Shown here piece after piece: positions 26,412-34,418 of a DNA stretch of 55,500 bases (its first letter is position 1; the number at the start of each line of letters is the position of its first letter). Source of the DNA: Pseudomonadota bacterium (GTDB taxonomy: Bacteria; Pseudomonadota; Gammaproteobacteria; Pseudomonadales; Azotimanducaceae); assembly GCA_027624035.1 (NCBI GenBank), contig JAQBUI010000023.1, positions 1 to 55,500 of the forward strand, read 5' to 3'. Below the pieces are notes generated by a model that had not been told where the DNA came from, did no database searches, and was given only the letters and a program-made list of their open reading frames with translations. The position numbers and the translations under genes are program-made.

Positions 26412-27194
26412 TTGACGGCCACGTACTGTCACCTGCTGCACACCTCTGATATTCACCTCGACGACAAGCTGGGAGGACCCGGTGAAGAGAGCTATGCCCA
26501 GCTGGGTTTGATGGGCGTCGTCGACAAGGCGCTGGCGCTGGACGTGGACCTGTTTCTGCTGGCGGGTGACCTGTTTGACCACAATCGGGTCAAGGCTCCC
26601 TGCCTTCGGTTCGCGACCGAGCAACTGGCCCGGTTGCGCTGCCCGGTGGTCATGATCACCGGCAACCACGACTGTATGACCGACTATTCTGTCTATCAGC
26701 GTTTTGATCCACGGGATGCGGGTGACCACATTTACTTCATCAATGAGGAGCAGGGTGGTGTCCTCAGTTTTCCGGAGTGGGACCTCAAGATCTGGGGGCG
26801 TGGCATCGTAGATCATCATCCCGAAAACAAGCCACTCGAAGGCGTGCCGGGCAAGGACCACAATGGCTGGTACATCGGCATGGTGCACGGCTACTACGTC
26901 GAACGGGGTGCGGGCATGTATTCATCGCTCATCACGCCGGATGAGATCGAGGCGAGCCAGCTGGATTACCTGGCCATGGGCCATGTCCATGTGTTCTCGG
27001 AAGTGCGCCATGGCAGGACCCAGGCGGTCTACCCGGGCTCGCCTAACGTCAATCAAGGCACCCGGGAGATGACCGCGGCCCACGTTGAATTCAAGCCGGG
27101 TGAAGGCGTTCAGGTCAATCGGGTGGAACTGGATACGGGGATGCCCGAGGCCAGGGAGACGGAACGGCACGTGCACTTCACGCCAGGCGCCTGA
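26412..27194 (+). CDS. SbcD-like metallophosphoesterase
   Basis: 260 residues from a TTG start. The motifs run LHTSDIHLDD, LLAGDLFDHNR, MITGNHDC, IGMVHGYY and AMGHVHVFSE, giving the full set of metal ligands of the calcineurin-like fold in the order seen in DNA-repair exonuclease SbcD/Mre11. It lacks the C-terminal capping domain of true SbcD, and no sbcC is nearby. It may act on nucleotides or other phosphodiesters. It converges on a second phosphoesterase gene. Confidence 0.83.
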   Translation: MTATYCHLLHTSDIHLDDKLGGPGEESYAQLGLMGVVDKALALDVDLFLLAGDLFDHNRVKAPCLRFATEQLARLRCPVVMITGNHDCMTDYSVYQRFDPRDAGDHIYFINEEQGGVLSFPEWDLKIWGRGIVDHHPENKPLEGVPGKDHNGWYIGMVHGYYVERGAGMYSSLITPDEIEASQLDYLAMGHVHVFSEVRHGRTQAVYPGSPNVNQGTREMTAAHVEFKPGEGVQVNRVELDTGMPEARETERHVHFTPGA

Positions 27195-27206
27195 TCCGCG
27201 AGTTGG

Positions 27207-27227
27207 CGTCGCCTACCAGGGGCGACG
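27207..27227. terminator. Hairpin between convergent phosphoesterase genes
   Basis: CGTCGCC and GGCGACG are perfect 7-bp arms around TACCAGG. It spans the end of the minus-strand gene and could act on both transcripts. No T-run is seen. Confidence 0.35.
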
Positions 27228-27794
27228 TGAGTTCTCCCAGTCGAAGGGCTCAATTCCCGCCGCATTCAACTGATGGATCTCCGCACGGGGCCGGTCGCCG
27301 TCAAGGTGCAGAAAACCAATGGTGCCGAACTGCAGATTCAGGTTGTGTGGGAATGTCGGCGAGCCAGGGTTGACCACCAGCACGCCGTCGAACTCGTCAA
27401 TCTGCTCGACGTGGGTATCGCCGTAGATCAGAACGTCGGGGCGGTTCTCTGGAAACAGCTTGTCGATCCAACGGCTCACGGTGAGGTGGGGCGGCATCTC
27501 GGGCATGGGGATGTAGTGCGTCAGCCCGATCTTGAAACCGTTGTATTCCACCAGCCAGGTCTCCCTGAGCCTCGGGTCGTCAGGGGAGACATCGCGCCCG
27601 CCGGAGCCATCATCACCATTGCCCCTGGCCGCATAGACTGGTGCAATTTCACTCAGCCGGTCGATGACGCTCAGATGGTAGATGTCACCAGCATGCAGGA
27701 TACATTCGACGTCTCTGAACTGTTCGTAGACGTGGGGCCAGAGTTCCGGCATGGCTTCGGGGATGTGGGTATCTGAGATCAAACCAATTTTCAC
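27213..27794 (-). CDS. YfcE-type metallophosphoesterase
   Basis: 193 residues. MKIGLISDTHIPE, ILHAGDIYH, YAARGNGDD, GLTHYIPMPEMP and LIYGDTHVEQ are the metal-binding motifs of the small YfcE/MJ0936 phosphodiesterase family, although the usual GNCD/GNHD reads GNGD here. These proteins hydrolyse phosphodiesters or nucleotides with Mn or Ni. The ATG overlaps the stop of the upstream CoA-transferase gene by 4 bp, so they form an operon, although no metabolic link is obvious. Confidence 0.87.
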   Translation of the reverse strand: MKIGLISDTHIPEAMPELWPHVYEQFRDVECILHAGDIYHLSVIDRLSEIAPVYAARGNGDDGSGGRDVSPDDPRLRETWLVEYNGFKIGLTHYIPMPEMPPHLTVSRWIDKLFPENRPDVLIYGDTHVEQIDEFDGVLVVNPGSPTFPHNLNLQFGTIGFLHLDGDRPRAEIHQLNAAGIEPFDWENSRRPW

Positions 27795-28975
27795 CTGATG
27801 ACTCCCATGTCCTTGAATCGCGCGATGTCCTCGGCCGTGTAGCCTGCCTCGGCCAGGACTTCATCGGTGTGCTCACCATGCTTCGGCGCGCCGCGCCGGA
27901 TTTCCGGTGACGTCTTTGAGAAGCGGGCTGGTGTCCTGGTCTGGCGTATCCGGCCGGCCGCGGGGTGGTCGGTCTCGACAATGATCTCACTGGCGAGGAC
28001 CTGTGGGTGACCGATTACGTCCTTTCGTTTGAGCACTGGCGCACACGGCACGCCGGCATCGTCCAGTATTTCGAGCCACTCTTCGGCAGTTTTTGAGAGC
28101 AACGCCTGCTGGGTCATCTTCAGTCTCTCATCTGCATTCAGATCCCGAAGGGACGGGTTCCTGAAGCGTTCATCCTCCTTCCACTCCGGATGGCCGACGG
28201 CGTCCGCCAGTGCGTGCCACTGCTTGTCTGCCATGGCCGACACGCTGATGTATCCGGACCGGGTTTCGTAGATCAGGTCTATGAAGGTGGCGGCGCGCTG
28301 GGTAGAGACTTCACGGCCCACAAAGGTCTGCCCCCCCATGTCGGAGGACCAGAGAAATGACAGCACGGAGTCGAGCATGGACACGCGAACATGCTGGCCC
28401 TCGCCGGTGCGTTCACGGTGGACCAGGGCGCTGGAAACGGCCTGGGCGGTGGTGATCCCGGTCAGTTTGTCCGGCACGATGGTTCTGATGAGCCTCGGCC
28501 GGGCTTCGTCTGACCCCGCCTGAACGGTGGTCAGACCGGACAGCGCCTGCACAATAGGGTCGTATACCGGCTTGTGGGACCAGGGGCCCTTCTCACCCAA
28601 TCCGGAGATTGACACGTAAATGATCGATGGTGACACGGCCCGGACAGCGTCTTCATCCACCCCAAGCCGTTCCACCACCCCCGGGCGAAAGTTCTGAATG
28701 AACACGTCGCAGCCTTTTGCAAGATCCAGCAGGATCTGCCGACCGGACTCTGATTTGAGGTCCAGCGTCATTCCGCGTTTGTTGCGATTGTTGTTGAGGA
28801 AGGTCGCCGAGAAATGATGTTCGCCGTGCCCGGCACCCCGCGCATGGTCCGGCGCGCCGATCGCCTCTACCTTGATGACGTCGGCGCCCTGGTCAGCCAG
28901 TACCATCGTGGCATAGGGCCCGGAGATGACACTGGTCAGGTCCAGTATTCGAATGCCATGGAGTGGTCCGGCCAT
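27791..28975 (-). CDS. CaiB/BaiF (family III) CoA-transferase
   Basis: 394 residues from ATG 28975, which has AAGGAA upstream; an open extension to 29137 has no family similarity. GIRILDLTSVISGPYATMVLADQGADVIKVE is split by the usual VISGPYA signature. NNRNKRGMTLDLKS and the VYDPIVQALSG block, with the catalytic aspartate, are also present. Family III enzymes move CoA between carboxylic acids through an aspartyl-anhydride. The acid is unknown, but the gene fits the acyl-CoA-rich setting of the window. Confidence 0.92.
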   Translation of the reverse strand: MAGPLHGIRILDLTSVISGPYATMVLADQGADVIKVEAIGAPDHARGAGHGEHHFSATFLNNNRNKRGMTLDLKSESGRQILLDLAKGCDVFIQNFRPGVVERLGVDEDAVRAVSPSIIYVSISGLGEKGPWSHKPVYDPIVQALSGLTTVQAGSDEARPRLIRTIVPDKLTGITTAQAVSSALVHRERTGEGQHVRVSMLDSVLSFLWSSDMGGQTFVGREVSTQRAATFIDLIYETRSGYISVSAMADKQWHALADAVGHPEWKEDERFRNPSLRDLNADERLKMTQQALLSKTAEEWLEILDDAGVPCAPVLKRKDVIGHPQVLASEIIVETDHPAAGRIRQTRTPARFSKTSPEIRRGAPKHGEHTDEVLAEAGYTAEDIARFKDMGVIR

Positions 28976-29095
28976 CAGGGTTCCTTCAGCTGCAAAGCGG
29001 ATAATATTAGCGAAATATGCCGGTTGCGGCGACCTGCGTGTGATGCCTGCGAGTAGTGTTATCATCCGCTCAGGACCCAACGGCGTACCACCATC

Positions 29096-29743
29096 ATGAC
29101 AGACAGTGTCGAGATTGCGCTCTTTCCGATCCCGCAATCGGTAACGTTCCCGGGTACGGTGCAGTCACTGCATGTGTTTGAGCCTCGTTATCGAACGATG
29201 ATCCATGACGCGGTGCGGGATGGGCGGATGATTGGTGTCTGCCACACCCGAAAGGAGATCAAGGCGGCCCCCGATGGCCAGACAGTAGAGGAACTTCTTG
29301 CCAGCAATCAGGCTACGTACCAGCCTCACAGCGTGTTTTCCGCAGGCCGTTGTGAGATCGTCGAGATCCTTGCTGACGGTCGGATTCGTGTGAATATCCA
29401 CTGCGAGGCCCGCTATAGAATCCTCAGTGAAGTCCAGACACTGCCGTATCGGATCGTGGTGGCCGAGCCACTCGCTGATGAGGGGGAGGGCGCACAGTGC
29501 TATGACGCCCTGCAGGAGGTCAACGAATTGCTGGCGGACCTGCTCGGAAACCGCGACCCACGGGCGCTCGCAGTGCTCAGGCATGAGCAGTGGCTGGCGC
29601 AGACGCCTGCGGAATTCTCCTTCAAGATCTTTCAGTTCCTTAGCTTTGATGCCGACATCATGCAGGACATCCTGGAGACCACCAGCCCGTGTGATCGACT
29701 GGCGCAGATCAGCCATGTACTGAAGTCGGCGCGCGCCCGATAA
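29096..29743 (+). CDS. LON substrate-binding domain protein
   Basis: 215 residues. IALFPIPQSVTFPGTVQSLHVFEPRYRTMI and GRCEIVEILADGRIRVNI show the N-terminal domain of Lon protease, here without AAA+ or protease modules, as in many proteobacteria. The C-terminal helices (about 140-215) end in RLAQISHVLKSA. Stand-alone versions are of uncertain function and may bind unfolded proteins. The stop codon lies in the loop of a 12-bp hairpin. Confidence 0.85.
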   Translation: MTDSVEIALFPIPQSVTFPGTVQSLHVFEPRYRTMIHDAVRDGRMIGVCHTRKEIKAAPDGQTVEELLASNQATYQPHSVFSAGRCEIVEILADGRIRVNIHCEARYRILSEVQTLPYRIVVAEPLADEGEGAQCYDALQEVNELLADLLGNRDPRALAVLRHEQWLAQTPAEFSFKIFQFLSFDADIMQDILETTSPCDRLAQISHVLKSARAR

Positions 29744-29756
29744 CGGGCGTCGCGCC
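29728..29756. terminator. Strong GC hairpin enclosing a stop codon
   Basis: GGCGCG-CGCCCG pairs with CGGGCG-T-CGCGCC around the loop ATAA: twelve base pairs with one bulged T at 29750. The TAA of the LON-domain gene is in the loop. The stem is followed by AAAA, not TTTT. Confidence 0.45.
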
Positions 29757-29794
29757 AAAACTGTCTAAAACTGTCTATCGAAAGGAGAAACGCG

Positions 29795-31195
29795 ATGACA
29801 TCATGGGCCGCCCAGTCCGCTGTCAGTCTGACCCGGTCACTGCGTGACGGCGAGGTCAGTTCCGTTGACTTGCTGGATTACTTCATCGAGCGCTATGAGC
29901 GTCTGAACCCGGCCATCAACGCCGTGGTGGCGACGGACCTGGCTCGCGCCAGGCAGCAGGCTGCTGCCGCCGACAAATTGCTTGCGGGTGGCGCGGCCTC
30001 CGGACCGCTGCACGGGTTGCCGATGACGCTGAAGGACAACCTGGAATTCGTAGGCCTGCCGACGACCTATGGCGTACCAGCCCACGCGAACCACATGCCG
30101 AGCCGCAATGCGGACGTGGTTCAGGCCGTACTGGACGCTGGCGCCGTGGTCTATGGCAAGACCAACCTGCCACTGTTTGGCATGGATACCCAGAGTTTCA
30201 ACGATGTCTACGGTCAGACCAACAATCTCTGGGACCTGGCCCGCACGCCGGGTGGTTCGTCCGGGGGTGCCGCGGCAGCGCTGGCGGCCGGTATCAATGG
30301 CCTTGAAATCGGCAACGATATCGGTGGCTCGATTCGTTTCCCTGCCCATCTGTGTGGCATCTATGGCCATAAGCCGACATTCAACATCGTTTCCATGCAT
30401 GGTGGTGACAAGCCCTGGGGGCAACCCACTTCGTTCCCGGTGGACACCGACCTTGCCGTGAACGGGCCGCTCGCGAGGAGTGCCGAAGACCTGATGCTCG
30501 CCATGGACATTCTGGTCGGTGCCCCCGGATATCAGCGCAAGGCGATCAACATCACACTACCCGGCCCGCGGCAGCGGTCTTTGTCTGAGTTCCGGGTGGG
30601 GCTCTGGCTCGACGACAGTCAGTTCCCGGTAGACCGGGAGGTCAGCGCCGTGCTCGCCGCCTTTGTTGACCGCCTGGATGCGGCGGGCGTGAATCTGGTG
30701 GACCGCAAACCCGCGGTCGATCTGGAGCGCAGTCACGTCCTTCGAAACCAGTTCGAGGCGGCGACGGGTAGCCTGGGTAAACCGGAGAGTGAAGCCTACG
30801 CCATCACTCACCGAAACTGGCTCAAGCTCAATATGGAACGCAGCCTGATTCGGCAGCAATGGGAGGATTATTTCAGCGACATCGATGTGATGTTGTGTCC
30901 TGTGGCGAGGATTGCGGCTCATACCCACGACCATACGCCGATACCCGAGCGGCAGGTCGAGTGCAATGATGTGTTGCAGAGCTACTGGCCAGTAGTAGGC
31001 CCGTGGAATGCGCTGGCGCTGGTCTCTTACCTGCCGGCCACGGTGGTGCCGGCGGGTCTCACCAGCAGTGGACTGCCGGTCGGCGTGCAGTTGATCGGGC
31101 CGTATCTGGAAGACCGGACCACGATTCAGTTCGCCATGGAACTGGAAGACAAGGTGATCGGGCCATACCAGTTGCCACCGGGCTTTGAAGGCTGA
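29795..31195 (+). CDS. Amidase (amidase signature family)
   Basis: 466 residues, ATG preceded by GAAAGGAG. The Ser-cis-Ser-Lys triad is complete: the lysine in MTLKDNLEF, the serine of TPGGSSGGAAAALAAG, and the nucleophile serine in IGNDIGGSIRFPAHLCG. Length and C-terminal AGLTSSGLPVGVQLIGPYLED fit typical amidases that hydrolyse small amides, nitrile-derived amides or acyl-amino compounds. A transporter gene follows after 68 bp, so it may import the substrate or export the product. Confidence 0.93.
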   Translation: MTSWAAQSAVSLTRSLRDGEVSSVDLLDYFIERYERLNPAINAVVATDLARARQQAAAADKLLAGGAASGPLHGLPMTLKDNLEFVGLPTTYGVPAHANHMPSRNADVVQAVLDAGAVVYGKTNLPLFGMDTQSFNDVYGQTNNLWDLARTPGGSSGGAAAALAAGINGLEIGNDIGGSIRFPAHLCGIYGHKPTFNIVSMHGGDKPWGQPTSFPVDTDLAVNGPLARSAEDLMLAMDILVGAPGYQRKAINITLPGPRQRSLSEFRVGLWLDDSQFPVDREVSAVLAAFVDRLDAAGVNLVDRKPAVDLERSHVLRNQFEAATGSLGKPESEAYAITHRNWLKLNMERSLIRQQWEDYFSDIDVMLCPVARIAAHTHDHTPIPERQVECNDVLQSYWPVVGPWNALALVSYLPATVVPAGLTSSGLPVGVQLIGPYLEDRTTIQFAMELEDKVIGPYQLPPGFEG

Positions 31196-31263
31196 TCCGG
31201 CAAAAAACGCCAGTTAAGCTGCTCCTCTCTGGCTAACGTCAATCAAACAATCCGGACCCACCC

Positions 31264-32544
31264 TTGACCTCTGATCACAACAACACCGGCCCTGGTGAGT
31301 CCACCGGCGCCGATGCCTCCAGCCGGGTCCGGCCATGGCATGCGTTCCGCTACGCCGACTATCGTGTCCTGTGGATGATTCTGATGATGGTCTCGGTGGT
31401 CGGATGGATGCGGATACTGGGTACCGCCCAGTGGCTGCTGGATAACACCGGGTCAGCGGTCCTGGTAGGTCTGATCGGCGTCGTCCAGCTCATCGTGCAG
31501 ATTCCGGCGCTGCTGTGGGGCGGGACACTGGCTGACCGGCTCGACCGGAAGCAACTCATCACGCTCGCGAATTTGCTGACTGGCCTCGCCCTGCTGGGGC
31601 TGGGCGTGCTGAACTTCAATGATCTGCTCCAGCCCGGGTTTGTCTATCTTGGTATTGCCATTTCAGCGGCATCACAGATGTTGTCGAGCCCGGCCCGGTC
31701 GGCACTGATACCGATCATCATTCCCGAGCGTCACTTACTGCTGGCGACTTCGACCGATACCGCCTCGCAGAATGCCGCCTCCATCATCGGTCCACTGATT
31801 TTTGCAGGGATCGCACTCAGCGCGGGGCTGACGGCGGTGTTCCTGCTGGCAGGGACCGTTTCCCTGACCTGCGCTCTATTGCCAATGTTCATTCGGGCGG
31901 CTGGCGTGGCGGACGGCGGTGAGGACCAGGCCGGGCGATCAACCTGGCAGCGGATTCGGGACGGCTTTCGCTATGTTTCAGGTCATCCCATTTTGCCTGG
32001 CCTGTTTCTCCTGGATGTGGGCATTACGGTGGCTTCGTTCTATCGTGAGATTCTGCCAGTGCTGGCGCTCGGTCTGTTTGCAGGTGGCGCGAGCGCTACC
32101 GGGATGCTGGGTGCAGCCAATTCTACCGGTGCCATTGCAGGCTCATTGCTGGCGCTGCTGCTGGTGGGCTATCGGGCCAAGGGCATGCTGGTGCTGTATG
32201 CATCATTCGCCTATGGCTTTGTCCTGTTCGGTTTCGGGCTTGCGAGCACGCTGTGGTTCGGCCTGCTGATGATCGCCGCCCTGGGTGCGGCGGATGCCGT
32301 GACCGTGGCAGTCCGCCAGACCACGGTGATGCTGACGACCCCGGATCACCTTCGCGGCCGTGCCGTGTCGCTGATGATCCTTGCGGCACAGACGGCGAAC
32401 AACGTGGGCACCATCTGGGTCGGTTTCTGGGCTGGCGCGATCGGTGCCGGCAACACCATGGTGCTTGGCGGAGTGATCTCGATTACCGCGACCGCGCTCA
32501 TCTGGCGGTTCTGGAAGCCGATCCGCGAGTTCAGGTCCAGTTAA
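31264..32544 (+). CDS. MFS transporter (EntS-like 12-helix type)
   Basis: 426 residues from a TTG start with only a weak upstream ribosome-binding site. About twelve hydrophobic helices are visible, e.g. GTAQWLLDNTGSAVLVGLIG and VQIPALLWGGTLADRLDRKQ, the latter being the MFS motif A GGxxADRxxRK. The shape resembles the EntS/MFS_3 group of exporters. The substrate is unknown. It follows the amidase gene on the same strand. Confidence 0.87.
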   Translation: MTSDHNNTGPGESTGADASSRVRPWHAFRYADYRVLWMILMMVSVVGWMRILGTAQWLLDNTGSAVLVGLIGVVQLIVQIPALLWGGTLADRLDRKQLITLANLLTGLALLGLGVLNFNDLLQPGFVYLGIAISAASQMLSSPARSALIPIIIPERHLLLATSTDTASQNAASIIGPLIFAGIALSAGLTAVFLLAGTVSLTCALLPMFIRAAGVADGGEDQAGRSTWQRIRDGFRYVSGHPILPGLFLLDVGITVASFYREILPVLALGLFAGGASATGMLGAANSTGAIAGSLLALLLVGYRAKGMLVLYASFAYGFVLFGFGLASTLWFGLLMIAALGAADAVTVAVRQTTVMLTTPDHLRGRAVSLMILAAQTANNVGTIWVGFWAGAIGAGNTMVLGGVISITATALIWRFWKPIREFRSS

Positions 32545-32591
32545 ACGGCGGGCTCAAGACAGGCACGTTGAATTTCGGCGGCTGCAAAGCT

Positions 32592-32650
32592 AACGTACAG
32601 CCATGAGCGTGTACGGGTCAGGCACGCGTAGTGGTGATAGGAAGTTTCCT
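32592..32650. repeat. Diverged third copy of the 37-bp repeat family
   Basis: CAGCCATGAGCGTGTACGGG then TCAGGCACGCG parallels CAGCCCTGAGCGTGCCCGTG then CCAGGCACGCC at 17513. Both are followed within about 20 bases by a GGAAGTTTCC or GGAAAGTTCC box. It lies in the leader region of the SMP-30 gene. Confidence 0.5.
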
Positions 32651-32676
32651 GGACGGCAAAGCGTGGCCGGAACTAC

Positions 32677-32682
32677 TATAAA
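32677..32682 (+). promoter_or_regulatory. Candidate -10 box TATAAA for the SMP-30 gene
   Basis: TATAAA sits 22 bp upstream of the ATG, right after the repeat copy. No good -35 is seen at 16-18 bp. Confidence 0.3.
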
Positions 32683-32704
32683 TGGTCTGATCCGATGACG
32701 GCAA

Positions 32705-33577
32705 ATGACCATGTACATTGACAGCAAAGATCCGCGCATGAATGAAGTCGTGGACCCTGATGCAGAGCGACAAATGATATCCGATGCATTCAATTTCACC
32801 GAGGGGCCCATCTGGCATCCTCACGAACACCATCTCACCTTCAGCGACATCCCCGAGAACCGGCTGTACCGGTTTTCGGAAGCGGATGGTGTGACGGTCT
32901 ATCGTGAACCGAGCAATATGGCCAACGGCAACACTTACGATCGTCAGGGCCGGATCCTGTCCTGCGAACACGGCACCAGTCGCGTCGTCCGGGAGCAGGA
33001 TGGGGACCTTGAAGTGCTGGCCAGCCACTTCGACGGGCTGGAACTCAACAGCCCCAATGACATCGTTGTACACAGCAATGGCGATATCTTTTTCACCGAC
33101 CCGACCTATGGTCGCCAGGGCCAGCATGGGGTCCAAAGACCTCTGGCGCTGGACTTTCGCGGTGTATACCGGATTTCTGCTGCGGGTGAACTCACGCTGC
33201 TCGCGAGGGACTTCCAGCAGCCCAACGGCCTGTGCTTCAGCCTGGATGAATCAGTGCTCTACGTCGCGGACACGCCGGCGAGGCATGTGCGCCGGTTCGA
33301 CTATGACGGTGAGACACTCCGCGGTGGTGAAGTGTTCTGCGCCTCACCGGCGCCCGATGGCCTTAAAATCGACTCCCGGGGTTATCTGTATACAGGCGGC
33401 CCGAGCGGGGTCGGGGTAACCCATCCGAACGGGACATTCCTTGGGGTGATTCAAACGCCGGCATTCTGTGCCAATTTCACCTGGGGGGGTGCGGACTTCA
33501 AAACGATGTACCTCACGGCCTCGAACGCGCTATACCGGATCCCGGTCAACGTCCCCGGCATTCCGCTCTTTGCCTGA
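32705..33577 (+). CDS. SMP-30/gluconolactonase family protein
   Basis: 290 residues. FTEGPIWHPHEHHLTFSDI carries the first metal ligand (glutamate), ELNSPNDIVVHSNGDIFFTD the asparagine and aspartate ligands, and QQPNGLCFSLDES and PAPDGLKIDSRGY complete a six-bladed propeller. These Ca/Zn-dependent lactonases open sugar or other lactones; a few hydrolyse organophosphates. The stop is 2 bp from the end of the convergent TauD gene. Confidence 0.92.
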   Translation: MTMYIDSKDPRMNEVVDPDAERQMISDAFNFTEGPIWHPHEHHLTFSDIPENRLYRFSEADGVTVYREPSNMANGNTYDRQGRILSCEHGTSRVVREQDGDLEVLASHFDGLELNSPNDIVVHSNGDIFFTDPTYGRQGQHGVQRPLALDFRGVYRISAAGELTLLARDFQQPNGLCFSLDESVLYVADTPARHVRRFDYDGETLRGGEVFCASPAPDGLKIDSRGYLYTGGPSGVGVTHPNGTFLGVIQTPAFCANFTWGGADFKTMYLTASNALYRIPVNVPGIPLFA

Positions 33578-33579
33578 CC

Positions 33580-34371
33580 CTACCGTGGGGCGTCGCCCGC
33601 AACGGTGCAGCGATGCAGCAGGCGGGGCGCATCACCGTGGTCGTGAATGGCATAGTGCAGGGTACACCGGTTATCCCAGATGACAAGATCGTGAGTGCGC
33701 CACTGGTGGCGCCAGGTGTATTCGTAACGGCTGGACTCGTCGAACAGCCACTTCAGCAGCGGGGCGGACTCCCGTGTTGTCATTCCCGCCAACGACTGAC
33801 AGAAGGCGCGACAGACATAGAGTGCCCGGCGGCCCGTCTCCGGGTGGGTTCGCACCACCGGGTGAACTGATGATGGCGCCTCGGAGGCATCCTTGCCAGC
33901 GAGTCTGGCCGTGCCGGCCCCCGTATGGACCGCCTGCAGGCGGCGGAGCATCTCCTGCATGGCTTCAGAGAGATGCTCGAACGGGAGATACTGGTTGGCA
34001 AACTGGGTGTCACCGCCGACCCCGGGCATTTGCACCGCGTACAGCATCGTCAGCGAGGGCGGTTCGGCCGCGAAGGAGACATCCGTGTGCCAGTGCTCGT
34101 TCACGGACTGGGCCTTGCCGTAGTTTCTGATCTCGACGATGGGAGGGTATCCGGCAAGGTGCGGGAAGACAGGATGTTCCGTCAGCGTGCCCAGATGCCC
34201 GCCGAAACGAACCAGATCGCCCGGTGTCAATTTCTGATCCCTGATGACGATGACCAGGTGATCGAGCAGCGCCTGGCGAATCCCGGTGATGTCCGCGTCG
34301 GTCAGTTCGCTCGTCAGGTCGACGCCCGAGACCTCAGCCCCAAGCGCCGCTCCGAGTCGTTTGATTTCCAT
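33580..34371 (-). CDS. TauD/TfdA family dioxygenase
   Basis: 263 residues. The iron ligands are in VNEHWHTDVSF (H, D) and WDNRCTLHYA (distal H), with the 2-oxoglutarate arginine in RLLHRCTVAGD. The N-terminus MEIKRLGAALGAEVSGVDL and VHPVVRTHPETGRRALYV match TfdA-type enzymes more closely than the first TauD protein in this window does. It may hydroxylate an aromatic ether or a sulfonate. It precedes the M32 peptidase gene only by position; that gene is upstream on the same strand. Confidence 0.92.
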   Translation of the reverse strand: MEIKRLGAALGAEVSGVDLTSELTDADITGIRQALLDHLVIVIRDQKLTPGDLVRFGGHLGTLTEHPVFPHLAGYPPIVEIRNYGKAQSVNEHWHTDVSFAAEPPSLTMLYAVQMPGVGGDTQFANQYLPFEHLSEAMQEMLRRLQAVHTGAGTARLAGKDASEAPSSVHPVVRTHPETGRRALYVCRAFCQSLAGMTTRESAPLLKWLFDESSRYEYTWRHQWRTHDLVIWDNRCTLHYAIHDHGDAPRLLHRCTVAGDAPR

Positions 34372-34418
34372 GGTGTTTCGTCTCCGTTACCCCGGTCGGG
34401 ATGCGACAGGTCAGTGAC

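Noticed and set aside
26037..26888. 283-codon minus-strand frame opposite the HNH and SbcD-like genes
   Set aside because: Antisense to two genes with intact motifs and spans the gap between them; no recognisable domain.
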